Shown: piece after piece, positions 21,880 to 32,799 of the stretch | How positions within the stretch are numbered: position 1 is the stretch's first letter | How the letters are laid out: the number at the start of each line of letters is the position of its first letter | NCBI GenBank assembly: GCA_039090855.1 | Contig: CM077023.1 | Span: 84,605,127-84,669,126 of the forward strand | Direction: 5' to 3' | Length of the DNA: 64,000 nucleotides | From: Macrothele yani | Lineage: Eukaryota; Arthropoda; Arachnida; Araneae; Macrothelidae | Program-made: the position numbers and the translations under genes | Notes under the pieces: generated by a model | Told to the model about the DNA's origin: nothing | Database searches by the model: none | What the model saw: only the letters and a program-made list of their open reading frames with translations

Positions 21880-22098
21880 AGCCGCCCCTGTGGCGCAGTG
21901 GTTTAAGCGATGGCTTCTGATCATTCGTCCGAAAGGGGTCCGGGTTCGAATCCCGGTGAGGCATGGATGTTGTGCTTGCCTTACAGCACTGGCTCTCTCT
22001 CCCTTCTCTGGAACCAGTGACCCTAAATTAGGGACGGGCGAATGCTTTATAGCCCATTGAGTTGTTCACGGTGGTCGTTAAACCTCAAAGAAAAAAAC
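21880..22098 (+). repeat. SINE-A copy, near-complete reference copy
   Basis: The best-preserved copy in the window. A box TGGCGCAGTGG, CTTCTGATCATTCGTCCGA, B box GGGTTCGAATCCCGG, GAGGCATGGATGTTGTG, CCCTTCTCTGGAACCAGTGA, CCCTAAATTAGGGACGGGCG, GTTGTTCACGGTGGTCGTTA and an A-rich tail. A possible duplication is AAACATTCAA before and AAACTTTCAA after. Confidence 0.9.
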
Positions 22099-22151
22099 TT
22101 TCAAACGCATGAAAAATGGTGCAAAAAATCTTTATTAATCAAAATAATCGC

Positions 22152-22300
22152 TGGGACGTACTACAGAGGTAAAGCACGTGTCAAGACGACAAATAATCAG
22201 CGGTACATTCCGTCCGTGTAGCTGAGTTGGGGGAGCAACTTACTCCGAATTGAGGGGTCGTGGGTTCGATCCCCGTCAATGGCAAACATGTGTTTCCACC
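22152..22300 (+). mobile_element. TRIM-B LTR, solo or truncated
   Basis: TGGGACGTACTACAGAGG, AAGCACGTGTCAAGACGACA, GTGTAGCTGAGTTGGG (A box) and GGGTTCGATCCCCGTC (B box) match the LTRs at 10.7 and 42.3 kb. TTGGCAGCAGCAC follows where a primer-binding site would be, too diverged to use. No second LTR lies nearby. Confidence 0.75.
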
Positions 22301-22404
22301 TTGGCAGCAGCACAATTTTGCAATTGAGATACAAACTTCCGTTTGACGTCGAGAAAAAATCAAGTTTCAGGACGCGACAAATTCAAGGAATGCGGCCAGT
22401 GGGG

Positions 22405-22498
22405 TCGGAGCCTTGAATCAGAAGATAGGGAGCGTCCATTGTAAGTAGCCAAGGTCAGCATCAGATGGCAGGCCTAGTCCGGCCCTCCGGTGATGCTT
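22405..22498 (-). pseudogene. Fragment of RTE-type LINE-1, endonuclease start
   Basis: CCTTGAATCAGAAGATAGGG and GCGTCCATTGTAAGT match 30048-30100, where the minus strand encodes the endonuclease start (LATYNGRSLSSDSRIL). Similarity ends at a short (TA)n run. Confidence 0.7.
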
Positions 22499-22509
22499 AG
22501 CATATATAT

Positions 22510-23600
22510 ATAGACAAAAATATAGTATACACAGAGGTTTCTCCGTGGCAGTTACGAACATCAACCACTAGGGCATCCGCGGCTCACTAGTCAACAGTCA
22601 CTGTGAGGTTAATTTTATAGTTCTTTAGCTGAAAACACTTCCTTGAACCCAAAATGTCATCAAGCTCAGAAATTTCGTTAGGATACCTTGGGTAGCGAGA
22701 GTAGTTTAAAAATACCAACTGTCTGTAGAAGAGGATATTGAACCTTCATGATATCACTGAGGCTGAGATTATTCACTGTGATATATGCATTGCACCACTG
22801 AGAAAGCCCATAAATTGGATCATGACGGCTTCATGTAAACTTAAGCCTCCATTTCTTTGATTCAATGATCCATTGCCAGTGGAAGTGATAAATTAGAATC
22901 GAGAATAAATCGGTAATGACCGAAAAAGAAGTGTGCACGGTTTTCTAGATCATAGAGTTTTTTGAGATACCAAATGTTCATCCAATAAAATCACTGAGAA
23001 GGTTCTTCTGAATAGCATCGATATGTTGTAACCCATTTGGCGCAGTCTGTTTACACCTCAACTATTTTGATATAGTCGGTTTAAATCCTCGAGAAGAACT
23101 GGAGACTCATTGGAAATGGTTCAGGAAAAGAAAGTAATCACAACACATTTTTTATATAAAGCAAATAATTTATCTCTGGGCTTGAGTTGTTCTAAACATC
23201 ATCCGATGTTAGAGATTCCCACATAAGTGCCCTGTATTGTCTTACCAAATGTTCCGTTGACAAGAGCATCTCTCTAAGAGAGACAATCTAATCAATGACT
23301 ATCAATCAAGAGGTTTCTGGAACCTTTAAAACGCCTTTCTCATTAATGACATTCTGGTATAATGGTATGCATACACAAGGCAATTGTCAATCCTGATGAA
23401 GATACTGCCTGTTCTCCAGAGGATTTTTCCGGTGTTCGATGGGATTAAGTAAGTTACTTGTGAAATGGCAAGGACCACCCTTCATTTTTCGTTTCGGGGC
23501 TCAACAAACCTCAGCATTAAACCCATAAGAAATACTTTAATTAATGACCACTCGTTCCAAGAAGAGAACAGAGCCAGCGCTATTGTACAAGCACACTGTC
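22510..23600. other. No recognised feature
   Basis: No open frame above 70 codons and no transposon ends or tRNA-like boxes that I can see. Confidence 0.5.
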
Positions 23601-23613
23601 ATGCCATATCTTT

Positions 23614-23833
23614 TATTTATCTATTTATTTATTGGGTGTTTATTGACCACCGTGAGCAACTTAATGGGCTATAAGTAGTTGGCCGTCCCTAATTTAGAGT
23701 CACTGGTTCCATGGAAGGGAGAGAGCCAGTGTCGTCAAACACAACACCCATGCCTCACCGACATTCGAACCCGGACTGTTCAGGTACGAATGGTCATAAG
23801 CCAACGTTTAAACCACGGCGCCTCCGGGGCGGC
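23614..23833 (-). repeat. SINE-A copy with target-site duplication
   Basis: Flanked by CCATATCTTT at 23604-23613 and 23834-23843. On the minus strand the head contains GGCGCCGTGGTTTAAACG and GGGTTCGAATGTCGG; the 3' end contains GTTGCTCACGGTGGTCAATA. Confidence 0.88.
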
Positions 23834-23849
23834 CCATATCTTTGACTCG

Positions 23850-24765
23850 AACCCCGACCCAACTCAAATGATTAGCTAGAGCACCGCGCTTCTGACATTC
23901 GCGTAGAGAAGTGCCACCCCGAATTTGAAAACTAAGTTTTTCTTCAAGAGCAACCTAGTTATTTGACAGAACAGATCAAAACCAACGACACAAACGGCGA
24001 GCACATCAGTGATCTTTCAACATGACAGGACCTTTTTACCTCGCTCAGGAAGTCAACTATAAACTTCCACGCTGTAGCAGCTGGTTTGCAACAAATATGT
24101 CGGATTTTGCAGTCTCGTGCATTTGGCAGGTAGTTTAAGAATTAACCCATCGCGCGATGTGACTTGTGATATGTAAATTCAAAACGTCAGAGCTGCTTGC
24201 CTATAAAGCACTCGTCATTTCTTCAGTGGCGTGTCGTCAGTTTTAAAGGGATTGTGCAGCAGTGAGGAAGACGATTAATCATAGCCAAATTAGTGTAATT
24301 TTCTAATATGAGTTAAAACTTGGGCACGGTGCATCGGAGGCAGCTCGTAACATCAATACAGCATTTGGGGCAGACACCGTTAGTAAACACAAAAAATTGG
24401 TTTGTTACATTCCGTTCCCATGATGTGAGTTTCGAAAATGAACCACGCGGTAGACCAGAAGGAGCTATCGTTGATGCCGAGTTGGAGTCCTTGACTGAAT
24501 CCCTTCCATGCCAAACTTTACGATAACTTGGAGACAAACTAGAAACACTATTTTCCTAGACCAAAAGTTACCAATCTCCCTCACTAACACACTTGTGATT
24601 CGGCTTTTCTTTCTATCTTGAAGTCAGATTTTAGTTTGCGCATGCGCAGATGGACTGTAGTAGCTACATCACATCTCATCGGTGTTAGGGTCATTTCTTA
24701 CATTTGTCTAAATCTGAATAATATATAATAATAATAATAAATATATGTTTCTGAAAAACTACTAA
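23850..24765. other. No recognised feature
   Basis: Short frames only, the longest about 74 codons. A short (AAT)n tract lies near 24725. Confidence 0.45.
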
Positions 24766-24769
24766 AAGC

Positions 24770-24850
24770 TCCAAAATTAGGGATGGGCGACTGCTTATAT
24801 CCCACTGGGTTGCTCACGGTGATCGTTAAACCTCCAATAAAAAAAAAGCA
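24770..24850 (+). repeat. SINE-A 3' fragment
   Basis: Begins AAAATTAGGGATGGGCGACT and continues to TCGTTAAACCTCCAATAAAA; the tRNA-like head is absent, so it is 5'-truncated. Confidence 0.8.
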
Positions 24851-25449
24851 ACTAAACAGTCGAAACACTTACTATTGCCGCCGCCATAGTTTAGAAAATA
24901 TTTACTCTTATGACTCACGTACCTTCTTTCATTGGTTTTACGGCGATAACGTTCAGTAATCCATCTACCTAATTTCCGCTCAATGTCAGGCTTAATGATA
25001 TTTTCCTGTAATGCTCCTTATTGTTCGTTAAGATTTAATAACACTTAGTATGCACTGGATTGTGGCTCAGTGTGATCATTAGTGACACGAATAAATGCAT
25101 TGTGTTGTGCGTACATAAATGTATACTCTCGAACCACTCGTTTCATATCACACCCACAAAGATATTGGCATGAGAAAGATGCATTACATAAATTATCTAC
25201 AAAGAGTACCAGGGTATTATCTTGCTTTTTTTTTCAAGCACCTGGGTTCTACAAGGTAAATCGTTTCCCAATCAAATATCAGTTGAAGCCGCATTCAGGG
25301 GCGTTGGAACTATTTTTTGATAACGAAGAACAAAAAATCAGTATATGCATTTTTTGGTCAGTCGTGGTGACGTCATTAGAACACCTATAGATAAAACGAT
25401 TATATCGATAAAATCTAAGTAAATATAAAATTTGAGTTTTATAATTATA

Positions 25450-26654
25450 CACTGAGTGGCCACTTTATTATGACCACCCCCTCAGTACTTCGTCGGGCCA
25501 CCTTTTGCCTTTAATACTGCGTCGATTCTTCGTGGCATGGACTCCGCGAGATGTTGATAGGTGGTTTGTGGAATCTGAAACCATGCTTGATGAATAGCAC
25601 TTTGCTGGGTTGTGGATCCAGCTGTCTGATGGCTCGTTCAACTTCATCCCACAAATTCTCAATGGGTTTGAGAACTGGAGATTGTGGGGGCCACCTAAGC
25701 AAAGTAAACTCACCGTCATGTTCCTGAAACCAATCCTGTACAATACGAGCACTATGGTAGGACGCATTATCTTGTTGAAAGTAGCCATCACCATTGGGAT
25801 AAACCATCCATATGACAGGACGCACTTGGCCCGAAACGATGTTTAGATATGATGTGCTAGTCAGACGTTGATTAACACGAATCAGAGGGCCCAAAGCATG
25901 CCAGGAAAACATTCCCCAAACCATAACGTTGCCTCCACAAGCTTGAAGGGCTGTAGCAATGCATTTGGGGTCCAGGCTTTCGTGCTGTTTCCGCCAAATT
26001 CTCACTCGGCCATCGGCAGGGTGCAACTGAAAACGTGATTCATCGGACCACATAATTTGTTTCCAATTATCGACTGTCCAATCCTTTAGCTCCTTTGCGA
26101 ACTGGAGACCTTTTCTCTTGTTAACTGCAGACAGAAAAGGTGTTCGAACAGGCCTTCGGCTGCCATATCCCATCCGATGCAGTATACGGCGAACAGTGCG
26201 TGCAGAGATCGTTTGAGGGGATCCTTGTTTAAGATGGTCTGTAACTTGCTGCACTGTTGCCCTTCTGTTGTCTGTTACCAGTCTGGACACTCTCCGTTCC
26301 GCCCGAGCAGTCACTAGTCGATGACGACCACACGTTGCACGTAGAGACCCAGTTTTTTGGCTGACAGTCCAGTCTTTAAACACTTTATCATCAGCTGCTC
26401 TGGAACATTTCAAGAATGCGGCGGATTCGGTGATACACGCTCCATGGTTCCGAGCTCCTACAATTATCCCACGTTGAAAGTCCGTCAAATCGCATTTTTT
26501 ACCCATCTCATCACACAAAAATCACTTCTACTACTGTCGCAAGCACTAAGCCTTCCCTTTTTATACTAGCCTCGCCCTCTGTCGGCAACAGCGTACAGCC
26601 ATAACTCATTTGCTTAAAACTGTCAGGTGGTCATAATAAAGTTGCCACTCAGTG
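25450..26654 (-). mobile_element. Tc1/mariner transposon of DD36E type (Tc-c)
   Basis: 29-bp inverted repeats starting CACTGAGTGGC and containing CTTTATTATGACCACC lie at 25450-25478 and 26626-26654 with one mismatch, bordered by TA at 25448-25449 and 26655-26656. The single gene on the minus strand is nearly complete. Confidence 0.92.
25511..26518 (-). pseudogene. DD36E-type transposase with late frameshift
   Basis: The frame of 335 aa starts MCDEMGKKCDLTDFQRGIIV and contains two helix-turn-helix regions (about 15-50 and 75-120). Catalytic residues: Asp159 in IMWSDESRF, Asp250 in YFQQDNAS, Glu287 in KPIENLWDE, with 36 residues between the last two by my count, the spacing named DD36E (Incomer-type). 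The motif before Glu reads SPVLKPIE instead of the usual SPDLNPIE. After residue about 305 the frame is wrong: the expected end (HQAWFQIPQTTYQHL...GGPTKY) is encoded in another frame from about 25590 to 25480. So the last 30-40 residues are lost and the copy is probably inactive. Confidence 0.85.
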
Positions 26655-26659
26655 TATAA

Positions 26660-27240
26660 TGGGAATTTTCAATATAAAACATTTTCTACTCATAAACGAT
26701 GTAAAACTGTACTGATTGGACACCACATCAGCATGAATTCCACAAGAACCGAAATACTTGCCTTATACGTTAAACAACATACGTATAAATACATATCTCA
26801 TTCCTCGCTTTCTGTTTTTTTTTCTTCTTCTTTTTTCTTATTTTTAAAAGGGAATTATTTTATATTTTACTTAAATGAAATAAAAAACTTTCCTGCTCTT
26901 TGTGCATAAAAACACAATACCTTTCAGGAATTTCAGGAAAACCGTTTTTTAATAAATCTGATACTTTGTGAAACCATTTTTTTACCTCTCAAACTGGACA
27001 TGTGAGGACCGTTTAACACGCGTCTCAGAAATGGCATTAAAAAAGTCAGAGTTCTAGATGGTTAATAATCAAAATAGAAAATAATTATATTTTAATAGAA
27101 CGAATCTTAAATGGCACGAAATAAAAAAAATCAAAATGTTTATCCGATTGCGGGCATATTTAAAAAGGAAAAGTGAGGAGGCAAAGGTGATGCTTCCCCC
27201 TTGCGCTCGAATGAGCACGGGGGTAGCTACCCTCTTCCAC
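26660..27240. other. No recognised feature
   Basis: AT-rich sequence with T-runs and no convincing frame. Confidence 0.5.
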
Positions 27241-27263
27241 AGATATCATCATCATCATCAGTG

Positions 27264-28286
27264 TCAACCATTGTCAATCCACTGCTGGACGAAAGTATCT
27301 CCAAGCCTCTTCCAGCACAACGGTCTGTCTTGTGCCAGTATCCTCCATGTTACTCCCGCATACTTTCGAATTTCATTCACCCATCTCCCATGAGGTCTTC
27401 TTCTGGGTCTTTTCCTGTCCCTTGGAATCCAGTCTAAAATTTCGGCTGTCCATCGATGGTCTGTCCTTCTGTCAATATGTCCAGACCATTGCCATTTCAG
27501 GATTTTTACTCTGATCATGATGTCTTCCACTCTTGTCATTTTTCTGATCCACGAGTTCCTCTTCTTATCTCTCCTGGTTACACAAAGCATGCATGCATGC
27601 ATCTCTCCATGATTCTTTGAGTTGTCTGTAGTCTTTGTATGTCTCTTTTAGTTAAGGTCAACGTCTCTGCACCATAAGTAAGCACTAGAAGGATGCGTTG
27701 ATCAAACACTTTCCTTTTAAGACATAATGACACATTGCTCTTGAAAATCATGCTGTTTCTTCCAAAAGCTCTCCAGGCAAGTTTTATACGCCGATTAATT
27801 TCTTAATCAATGGGACCCCTCACTTGATATCTGCTGTCCAAAATAAACGTACGTATCTGTTATCTCCAGCCTTTCTCCATCAATCGATAAATCTTCATTT
27901 CTTGTAAAAGCATTGTACATCACTTTTGTCTTCTGAAAGTTCATTTTTAATCCCACTTCTTTACTCTTGTCAGCAAGTTCCTGGATCATACTCTGCAGCT
28001 CTGATGGGGTAGTTGCAAAAATGACTACGTCATCAGCAAAACGATGGTGAATTATATAATCTCCATTAATATTTATCCCTTTGTTTTACCAGTTCAGTGA
28101 TTGAAAGACATTTTCCAATGAGGCATTGAAGAGCTTGGGAGATATAGTGTCAGCTTGTCTTACTCCCTTTCCAATTTTTATGTGTGCTGTATTTTCAAGA
28201 AGCCGAATCTTTGCACTTGCATTTTCATAGATGTTATTAATAATATTAATGTATGCGTCTTCAATACCGCAGGGTTTCAAAGCCAT
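27264..28286 (-). pseudogene. LINE-1 reverse transcriptase, later part and C-terminus
   Basis: Broken frames encode the thumb-side half: a KGVRQADTISPKLF segment (28190-28130), RFADDVVIFAT (the catalytic FADD box at about 28029-28040), VGLKMNFQKTKVMY, YVYFGQQISSEGS, INRRIKLAWRAFGRNS, LTYGAETL, and RRRPHGRWVNEIRKYAG near the end. At least four stops or shifts separate these pieces. Confidence 0.85.
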
Positions 28287-28441
28287 TGTAATGCTGTTGG
28301 TTACACCTAATCAAAGGCGTTTTCATAATCGATTAAAGCCATACACAATGGAAGTTCATATTGCCTCGCTCTTTCAATTAGTTCTCTCAGTACGTGGATA
28401 TGATATATAGTGCTGTAGCTACTCCTGAATCCAGCTTGTTC

Positions 28442-29461
28442 TCACGGTTGAGCCATGTCCAGTGTTACCTTCAAGCGGTGTGAATGAACTTTAGTGAAGA
28501 TTTTATAAACCACTGATAGGAAGCTGATAGGTCTGTAGTTCCTCAGATCCTCAATGTCACCTTTTTTATGTAGCAGGATCATTGTAGCGTTGTTCCAATC
28601 CTCAGGAATCTTCCTTTCATTAAAGCATGGAGTGAAAACTTGGGCGAGTACTGTTTCAATTTCTCCATTTGCTTCTTGTATGATGTCTACAGTAACTACA
28701 TCTTCTCCTGGAGCTTTTCCACGCTTCATGTTCTTGATTGCATGTGCAACTTCTCCTGGGAGGACTGGAAGAACTCTGGTACCTTTTTTAATGTCTGGAG
28801 TACATGTATAATCCGTTTCATATAGTTTTGAGTAGAAATATTTCACTCTTGTCAAAATTTCACCTCTATTTCTTGTTACAGAACCATCTTCTTTTCTCAG
28901 TGCCATAATCTGTTTTCTTCCTTTACTGAGATGTCTCTTTGATATCTTTAGGCTTTGATTGTTTTCAATTGCTTTCCTCACTAGTTCACAGTTGAATTTC
29001 CTTACGTCTTCAGTGATACTTTTTCGTACTGTCTTGCATAGCTCTATATATTCCACTTTGGAAATCACATCTTCATTAGTTGTCCTCATCTCTCTTCTTT
29101 TTTGCATCAACATTTTGGTTTTTCCTGATAATTTGTTCACATGCAACTTGTTCTTAGACCCAGCTAATTTTGTTGCTGTTTCCATAAGAGCTTTGGTTAC
29201 TTTTCTGTTAACTTCAGAAGTATCCACTTCTTCCGATGTTAGGCCTTCTAAAGCAGAGAATCTGTTCTTCAGTTCCAACTTGAAGGTATTATGATGCTTT
29301 TTAAGGTTGGTTTTGTCAATACATTTTGCTTGTCTTATGAGCTTGCCACATTCCAGTTTAGTGGTGAGGTGCATCTTACATCTCACCATTCTATGGTCAC
29401 TACCTGTGTTGAACTTGTTTAAGACACTGCAGTCTTCGATGAAGAATTTTTTGTTACACAT
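28442..29461 (-). pseudogene. LINE-1 linker and reverse transcriptase, first part
   Basis: 339 aa. TGSDHRMV near residue 20 is the final endonuclease motif (S-D-H). The linker follows, then GKAPGEDVV (RT motif 1), IPEDWNNATMILLHKKGD and LRNYRPISFLSVVYKIF (RT motif 2). It ends with DMAQP and an in-frame TGA at 28439-28441; EQAGFRS, the next RT motif, continues in the same frame beyond the stop. Confidence 0.88.
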
Positions 29462-29593
29462 AATAAAATCAATTTCACTTGTCGTCCCATTTATATGTCT
29501 CCATGTCTATTTCCTGTGTGGCTTTTTCTTAAAAAAGGAGTTCATGGTGAAAAACCCTTCTGCCTCTGCAAACTCAACGAGAGTATTTCCACG

Positions 29594-30100
29594 CTAGTTT
29601 CTGTTGCCGTGACCGAATTTACCTACTGAAGTTTCATTCTGTTGCTGTTGCCCTATTTTTGCATTGAAATCTCCCATAATTATCTTCAAGTGCTGCTTGC
29701 CTTTATTATTTAGATGACGAATTTCCTCATAAAATTCTTCAATTTCTTCTTCAGGATGACTTGTGGTGGGTACATAAGTTTGAATAATCTGGGCCTGGTA
29801 TCTTCTCGAAAGTTGAATAACGAGTCGTGCAGCTCTGTCAGAGGAACGTTCAACTTCTACAACTTTATCCTTCAGTTTCTTGTTTTTTATAAATCCAACA
29901 CCACTAGTTCTGCCAGTATCTGTCCTACGATAGTAGAAGAGATGTCCACTTTTCAGTTCAATGAGATCTTCTCCTTTTCTGCTTACTTCACTTAGGCCGA
30001 CGATGTCCAACTTGATCCTTTGTAGTTCCTCTTCCAATTCAAGAATCCTTGAATCAGAAGATAGGGAGCGTCCATTGTAAGTTGCCAAAGTCAGCATCAA
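29594..30100 (-). pseudogene. LINE-1 endonuclease domain
   Basis: 168 aa of APE-type endonuclease: LATYNGRSL at the start, then DIVGLSEVSRKGED (the catalytic Glu region), RAARLVIQLS, and IIMGDFNAKIG (the GDFNA catalytic motif). It would nick the target for reverse transcription. The frame stops just after FGHGNRN and similarity continues in another frame (HRKWTWRHINGTTSEIDFIM at about 29450-29510) into the next domain. Confidence 0.85.
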
Positions 30101-30450
30101 GTGGCAGCCTAGTCCAGTCCGCCAATGATTCTTAGCACCCTCTGCCTTTATGTTGCATTAGCCTCTGCCTTGGCCACGTACATTCCAGCTGCCGGAGACT
30201 GAGGGCCAAGATTTAAGTTGTGGAGTCATTTTGGAGGGATTTGTCCATAACTCACCACGCTGGCCAAGCGGATTGGTGAGTGTGGGATAGCATTCCCTCT
30301 AATCCCGATGGTATAGTTATACCGTTATTGGCGGTCGTCAGAGCCCTTTTAGTGGGAACAGGATGCACCACGAGAAGCCGGGGTGTACATTTGTCAAGGA
30401 GAGGCTGTGATGTTGCGCATCACCTGACCTTACAACCTGATGAAGATGAT

Positions 30451-30452
<2 letters not shown>

Positions 30453-30522
<70 letters not shown>
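30453..30522. repeat. (TA)n microsatellite
   Basis: About 35 TA units directly next to the left end of the following transposon; a TA-rich tract is an obvious target for a TA-specific transposase. Confidence 0.95.
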
Positions 30523-30529
<7 letters not shown>

Positions 30530-30828
30530 TCCTTTAAGAAAACAAAAGGGGTGATAGTACACATCAAGAGGAACAAAATTTGCAGTGGAACCTAGGGCCG
30601 CATTCCACTCCTAGTGCCAGAAAAAGAGCATGTTCGAAAAACGTCCAGCAGGCACAATTAGCTCCAACCTGTGCATGCGAAGCACAAGATGCAAATCAGG
30701 TGCGCTGAACACGTGCGCAGACGATGAGGAGCGAACATTTAAAAACGCAGCTGAACCCATTCAGCGATATTACCGTGCGAACATCACATGAGAATTTACG
30801 TATACGTGTGACCGGTGCAGCGTAACGT

Positions 30829-31234
30829 GTGTTCCTGGAGAAAGTGCTTCCCGGTCTGTTGCAGGATGTTCCGCTCACTACAATTAGGGACATGTGGTTC
30901 ATGCAGCACGGGACCGCAGCACATTGTGCCACCGAGGTCCGACACTTCCTAAATGCGACATATCCCGGGAGGTGGAGTGGACGCGGTGGACCTGTGACTT
31001 GGCCTCCACGCCCCCCGGACCTTAATCCACTGGACTTCTTCTTTTGGAGGTGCATGAAAACATTGGTGTACGAGACACCTGTGGACCTCCTGGAAGATCT
31101 TGACGCGTGAATCACTGTTACTGCGGACAAGATCCACACCACACCGGGAGTCTACAAGAGGGTACGACAGTCCCTCATTCGCCGGTGCGGACTGTGCAAC
31201 GACGCCCTTAGGCACCAGTTTGAGCAGCCCCTTT
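30829..31234 (+). pseudogene. C-terminal part of an IS630/Tc1-mariner-like transposase
   Basis: FLEKVLPGLLQDVPL, WFMQHGTAAHCATEVRHFL (the second catalytic region, where Asp is normally found at HDG or QDG and here is Gly-Thr) and WPPRPPDLNPLDFFFW (third region) follow each other as in DDE transposases. A TGA at 31108-31110 interrupts; KIHTTPGVYKRVRQSLIRRC continues beyond it. The N-terminal DNA-binding half is missing. The PDLNPLDFFLWG signature is a family I recall from arthropods but cannot name with certainty. Confidence 0.7.
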
Positions 31235-31235
31235 G

Positions 31236-31520
31236 AGTTTTTCTCTGATGCGATTGGAATTGTGCCACTCCTAAATTAGGTATGTCTCTTTGTTTTTACT
31301 GTTGAAGGCTCAACGTGGATATGTAACTTTACTCTTTTCTGGCACTAGGAGTGGAATGCGGCCCTAGGTTCGACTGTGTACTGAGTCTTTCTCTGATGCG
31401 GTTGGAATTATGCAACTCATAAATTAGGTATGTCTCTTTGTTTTCACTGTTGAAGGCTCAACGTGGATACGTAACTTTACTCTTTTCTGGCACTAGGAGT
31501 GGAATGCGGCCCTAGGTTCC
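31236..31520 (+). repeat. 149-bp tandem duplication
   Basis: TCTCTGATGC occurs at 31242 and 31391, and the following 125 bp, through GGCACTAGGAGTGGAATGCG and GCCCTAGGTTC, is nearly identical in both copies. The duplication thus doubles the inner half of the right inverted repeat. Confidence 0.9.
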
Positions 31521-31639
31521 ATTGCAAATATTGTTCGTCTTGATGTGTACTATCACCCCTCTTGTTTTGTTGAAGGAATTTACAATCACCCTATATATTT
31601 ATATTGAGTGGTGCCCACTTTCGATTTTCAGCGGATTTT

Positions 31640-31759
31640 ATAGCATAGATAGGTCATTTTAAAATAAAAAAAATAGGTGATTGGTAAGGCGTCCGCCCGC
31701 CAAATAAAAAGACAGGGCGGGCCACATACAGCCCGCGGCCCGCGGGTTGCCGACTCCTG
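31640..31759 (-). mobile_element. hAT-like terminal fragment
   Basis: The minus strand starts CAGGAGTCGGCAACCCGCGG and continues CCCGCGGGCTGTATGTGGCC. CAGnnGTCGGCAA...GCGGCCCGCGGGCC is a familiar end of hAT elements. No matching other end or 8-bp duplication is visible, so this is a fragment. Confidence 0.55.
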
Positions 31760-31769
31760 CACTAGACTA

Positions 31770-32790
31770 TCCGCGACTCTTCGTGGTTGATTAAGACCGA
31801 ACCTTAGATTTTTCAACGCGCACAAAAAAGCTACTTTTAATCTCTCTTCTTCTTCTGGACTTATTAGCATACTTTTAAGGAAAATGGTTGCGATCAACAC
31901 TTTTCCTGTACATGAAAAGATATTTATTAACTTAGAAACTTCCTGGATTTTGTTTTTTTCTTTTCTCCGTTATTAGCTTTTTTACCTCCCTTCTCTCCGT
32001 TTTAGCTTTTCTTCCTTAGATTGAATGTTTATGTTAATAGAATCGGCAAAGACGCGATTCACTAGCAAGCGTAAAATTTTGAGGAAAAGCCATGAGAAAG
32101 TGTAGCCTGTTTCAGAATCCCATTTTTGCTACGGGAGCATTATTCGTTATTATTATTTTTCTTTTCTCGTCGAACCTGAAGCTTTGATATTGCTCCTCAA
32201 TTCCCGCCTGCAGGCATAATCACCAGTGTTTTGGGTTCACGCGTTCATACTCTGTTGGTGGTTGAAGTACTAGCGAATAATTTCACCGTCAGATGTCGAG
32301 GTGGTTGCGCGCCAAACGGTGATGCTCTAAATAGGAAAATATATAGCTAAAAATTAACAGGCTTCAGAGAAAGCAGTAAGCTCTTACATTGTTAGTTTCT
32401 AGTAACACGCTAGGAATCTCAAAAATTCCAAGCATGTGTTTATGCAAATCACTAGATTATGTCAAAGATGCTGAAATTATAAGGATTGAGAAAGCCAATC
32501 GAGTCAATTTCAATAATAAAAGTTTGGAGGTGTTTATTTCAAATGTGCTCTAAATTGCCCTCTTTTGCGTTTAGAGGTCTGCCTAATCTATCTTTGGATT
32601 TTGAAATCAATTCATAACAAGAAAGATGACACCGAATTTTCGGGTTGTAATAAGCACGTCTTTTGAATCCGTTCTGACGCAAATTAAATTTATCGAAGCT
32701 GTTCGAAGTCAATGGAACCGGTATGGAAAACAATAGATCTGACGAAAGAAAGAAGATTTTCAATCTGGTTTTTCATCCCTCAGATATTGC
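31770..32790. other. No recognised feature
   Basis: AT-rich sequence with short frames and no repeat ends that I recognise. Confidence 0.5.
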
Positions 32791-32799
32791 TGTAAACGG

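Larger units (their letters stand above)
27245..30440 (-). mobile_element. RTE-type LINE, near full length (LINE-1)
   Basis: Read on the minus strand: a probable 5' untranslated part (30440-30105), an APE-type endonuclease (30100-29594), a linker, a reverse transcriptase (29461-27800) and a basic C-terminal region (27602-27264), ending in an (ATG)n-like repeat at 27243-27260. An endonuclease-RT protein with a short-repeat tail suggests the RTE clade, to which the craniofacial development protein 2-like retroelements belong; clade assignment is from memory. Related partial copies lie at 22.4, 40.8 and 57.5 kb. Several stops and frameshifts make it inactive. Confidence 0.88.
30523..31584 (+). 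mobile_element. Internally deleted Tc1/mariner-superfamily element with 105-bp inverted repeats
   Basis: Long inverted repeats lie at 30523-30627 and 31480-31584, sharing GGGGTGATAGTACACATCAA and GGCCGCATTCCACTCCTAGT. Only the last third of a transposase is present between them, so this is a deletion derivative. A 149-bp segment next to the right end is duplicated, including part of the inverted repeat. Confidence 0.85.
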
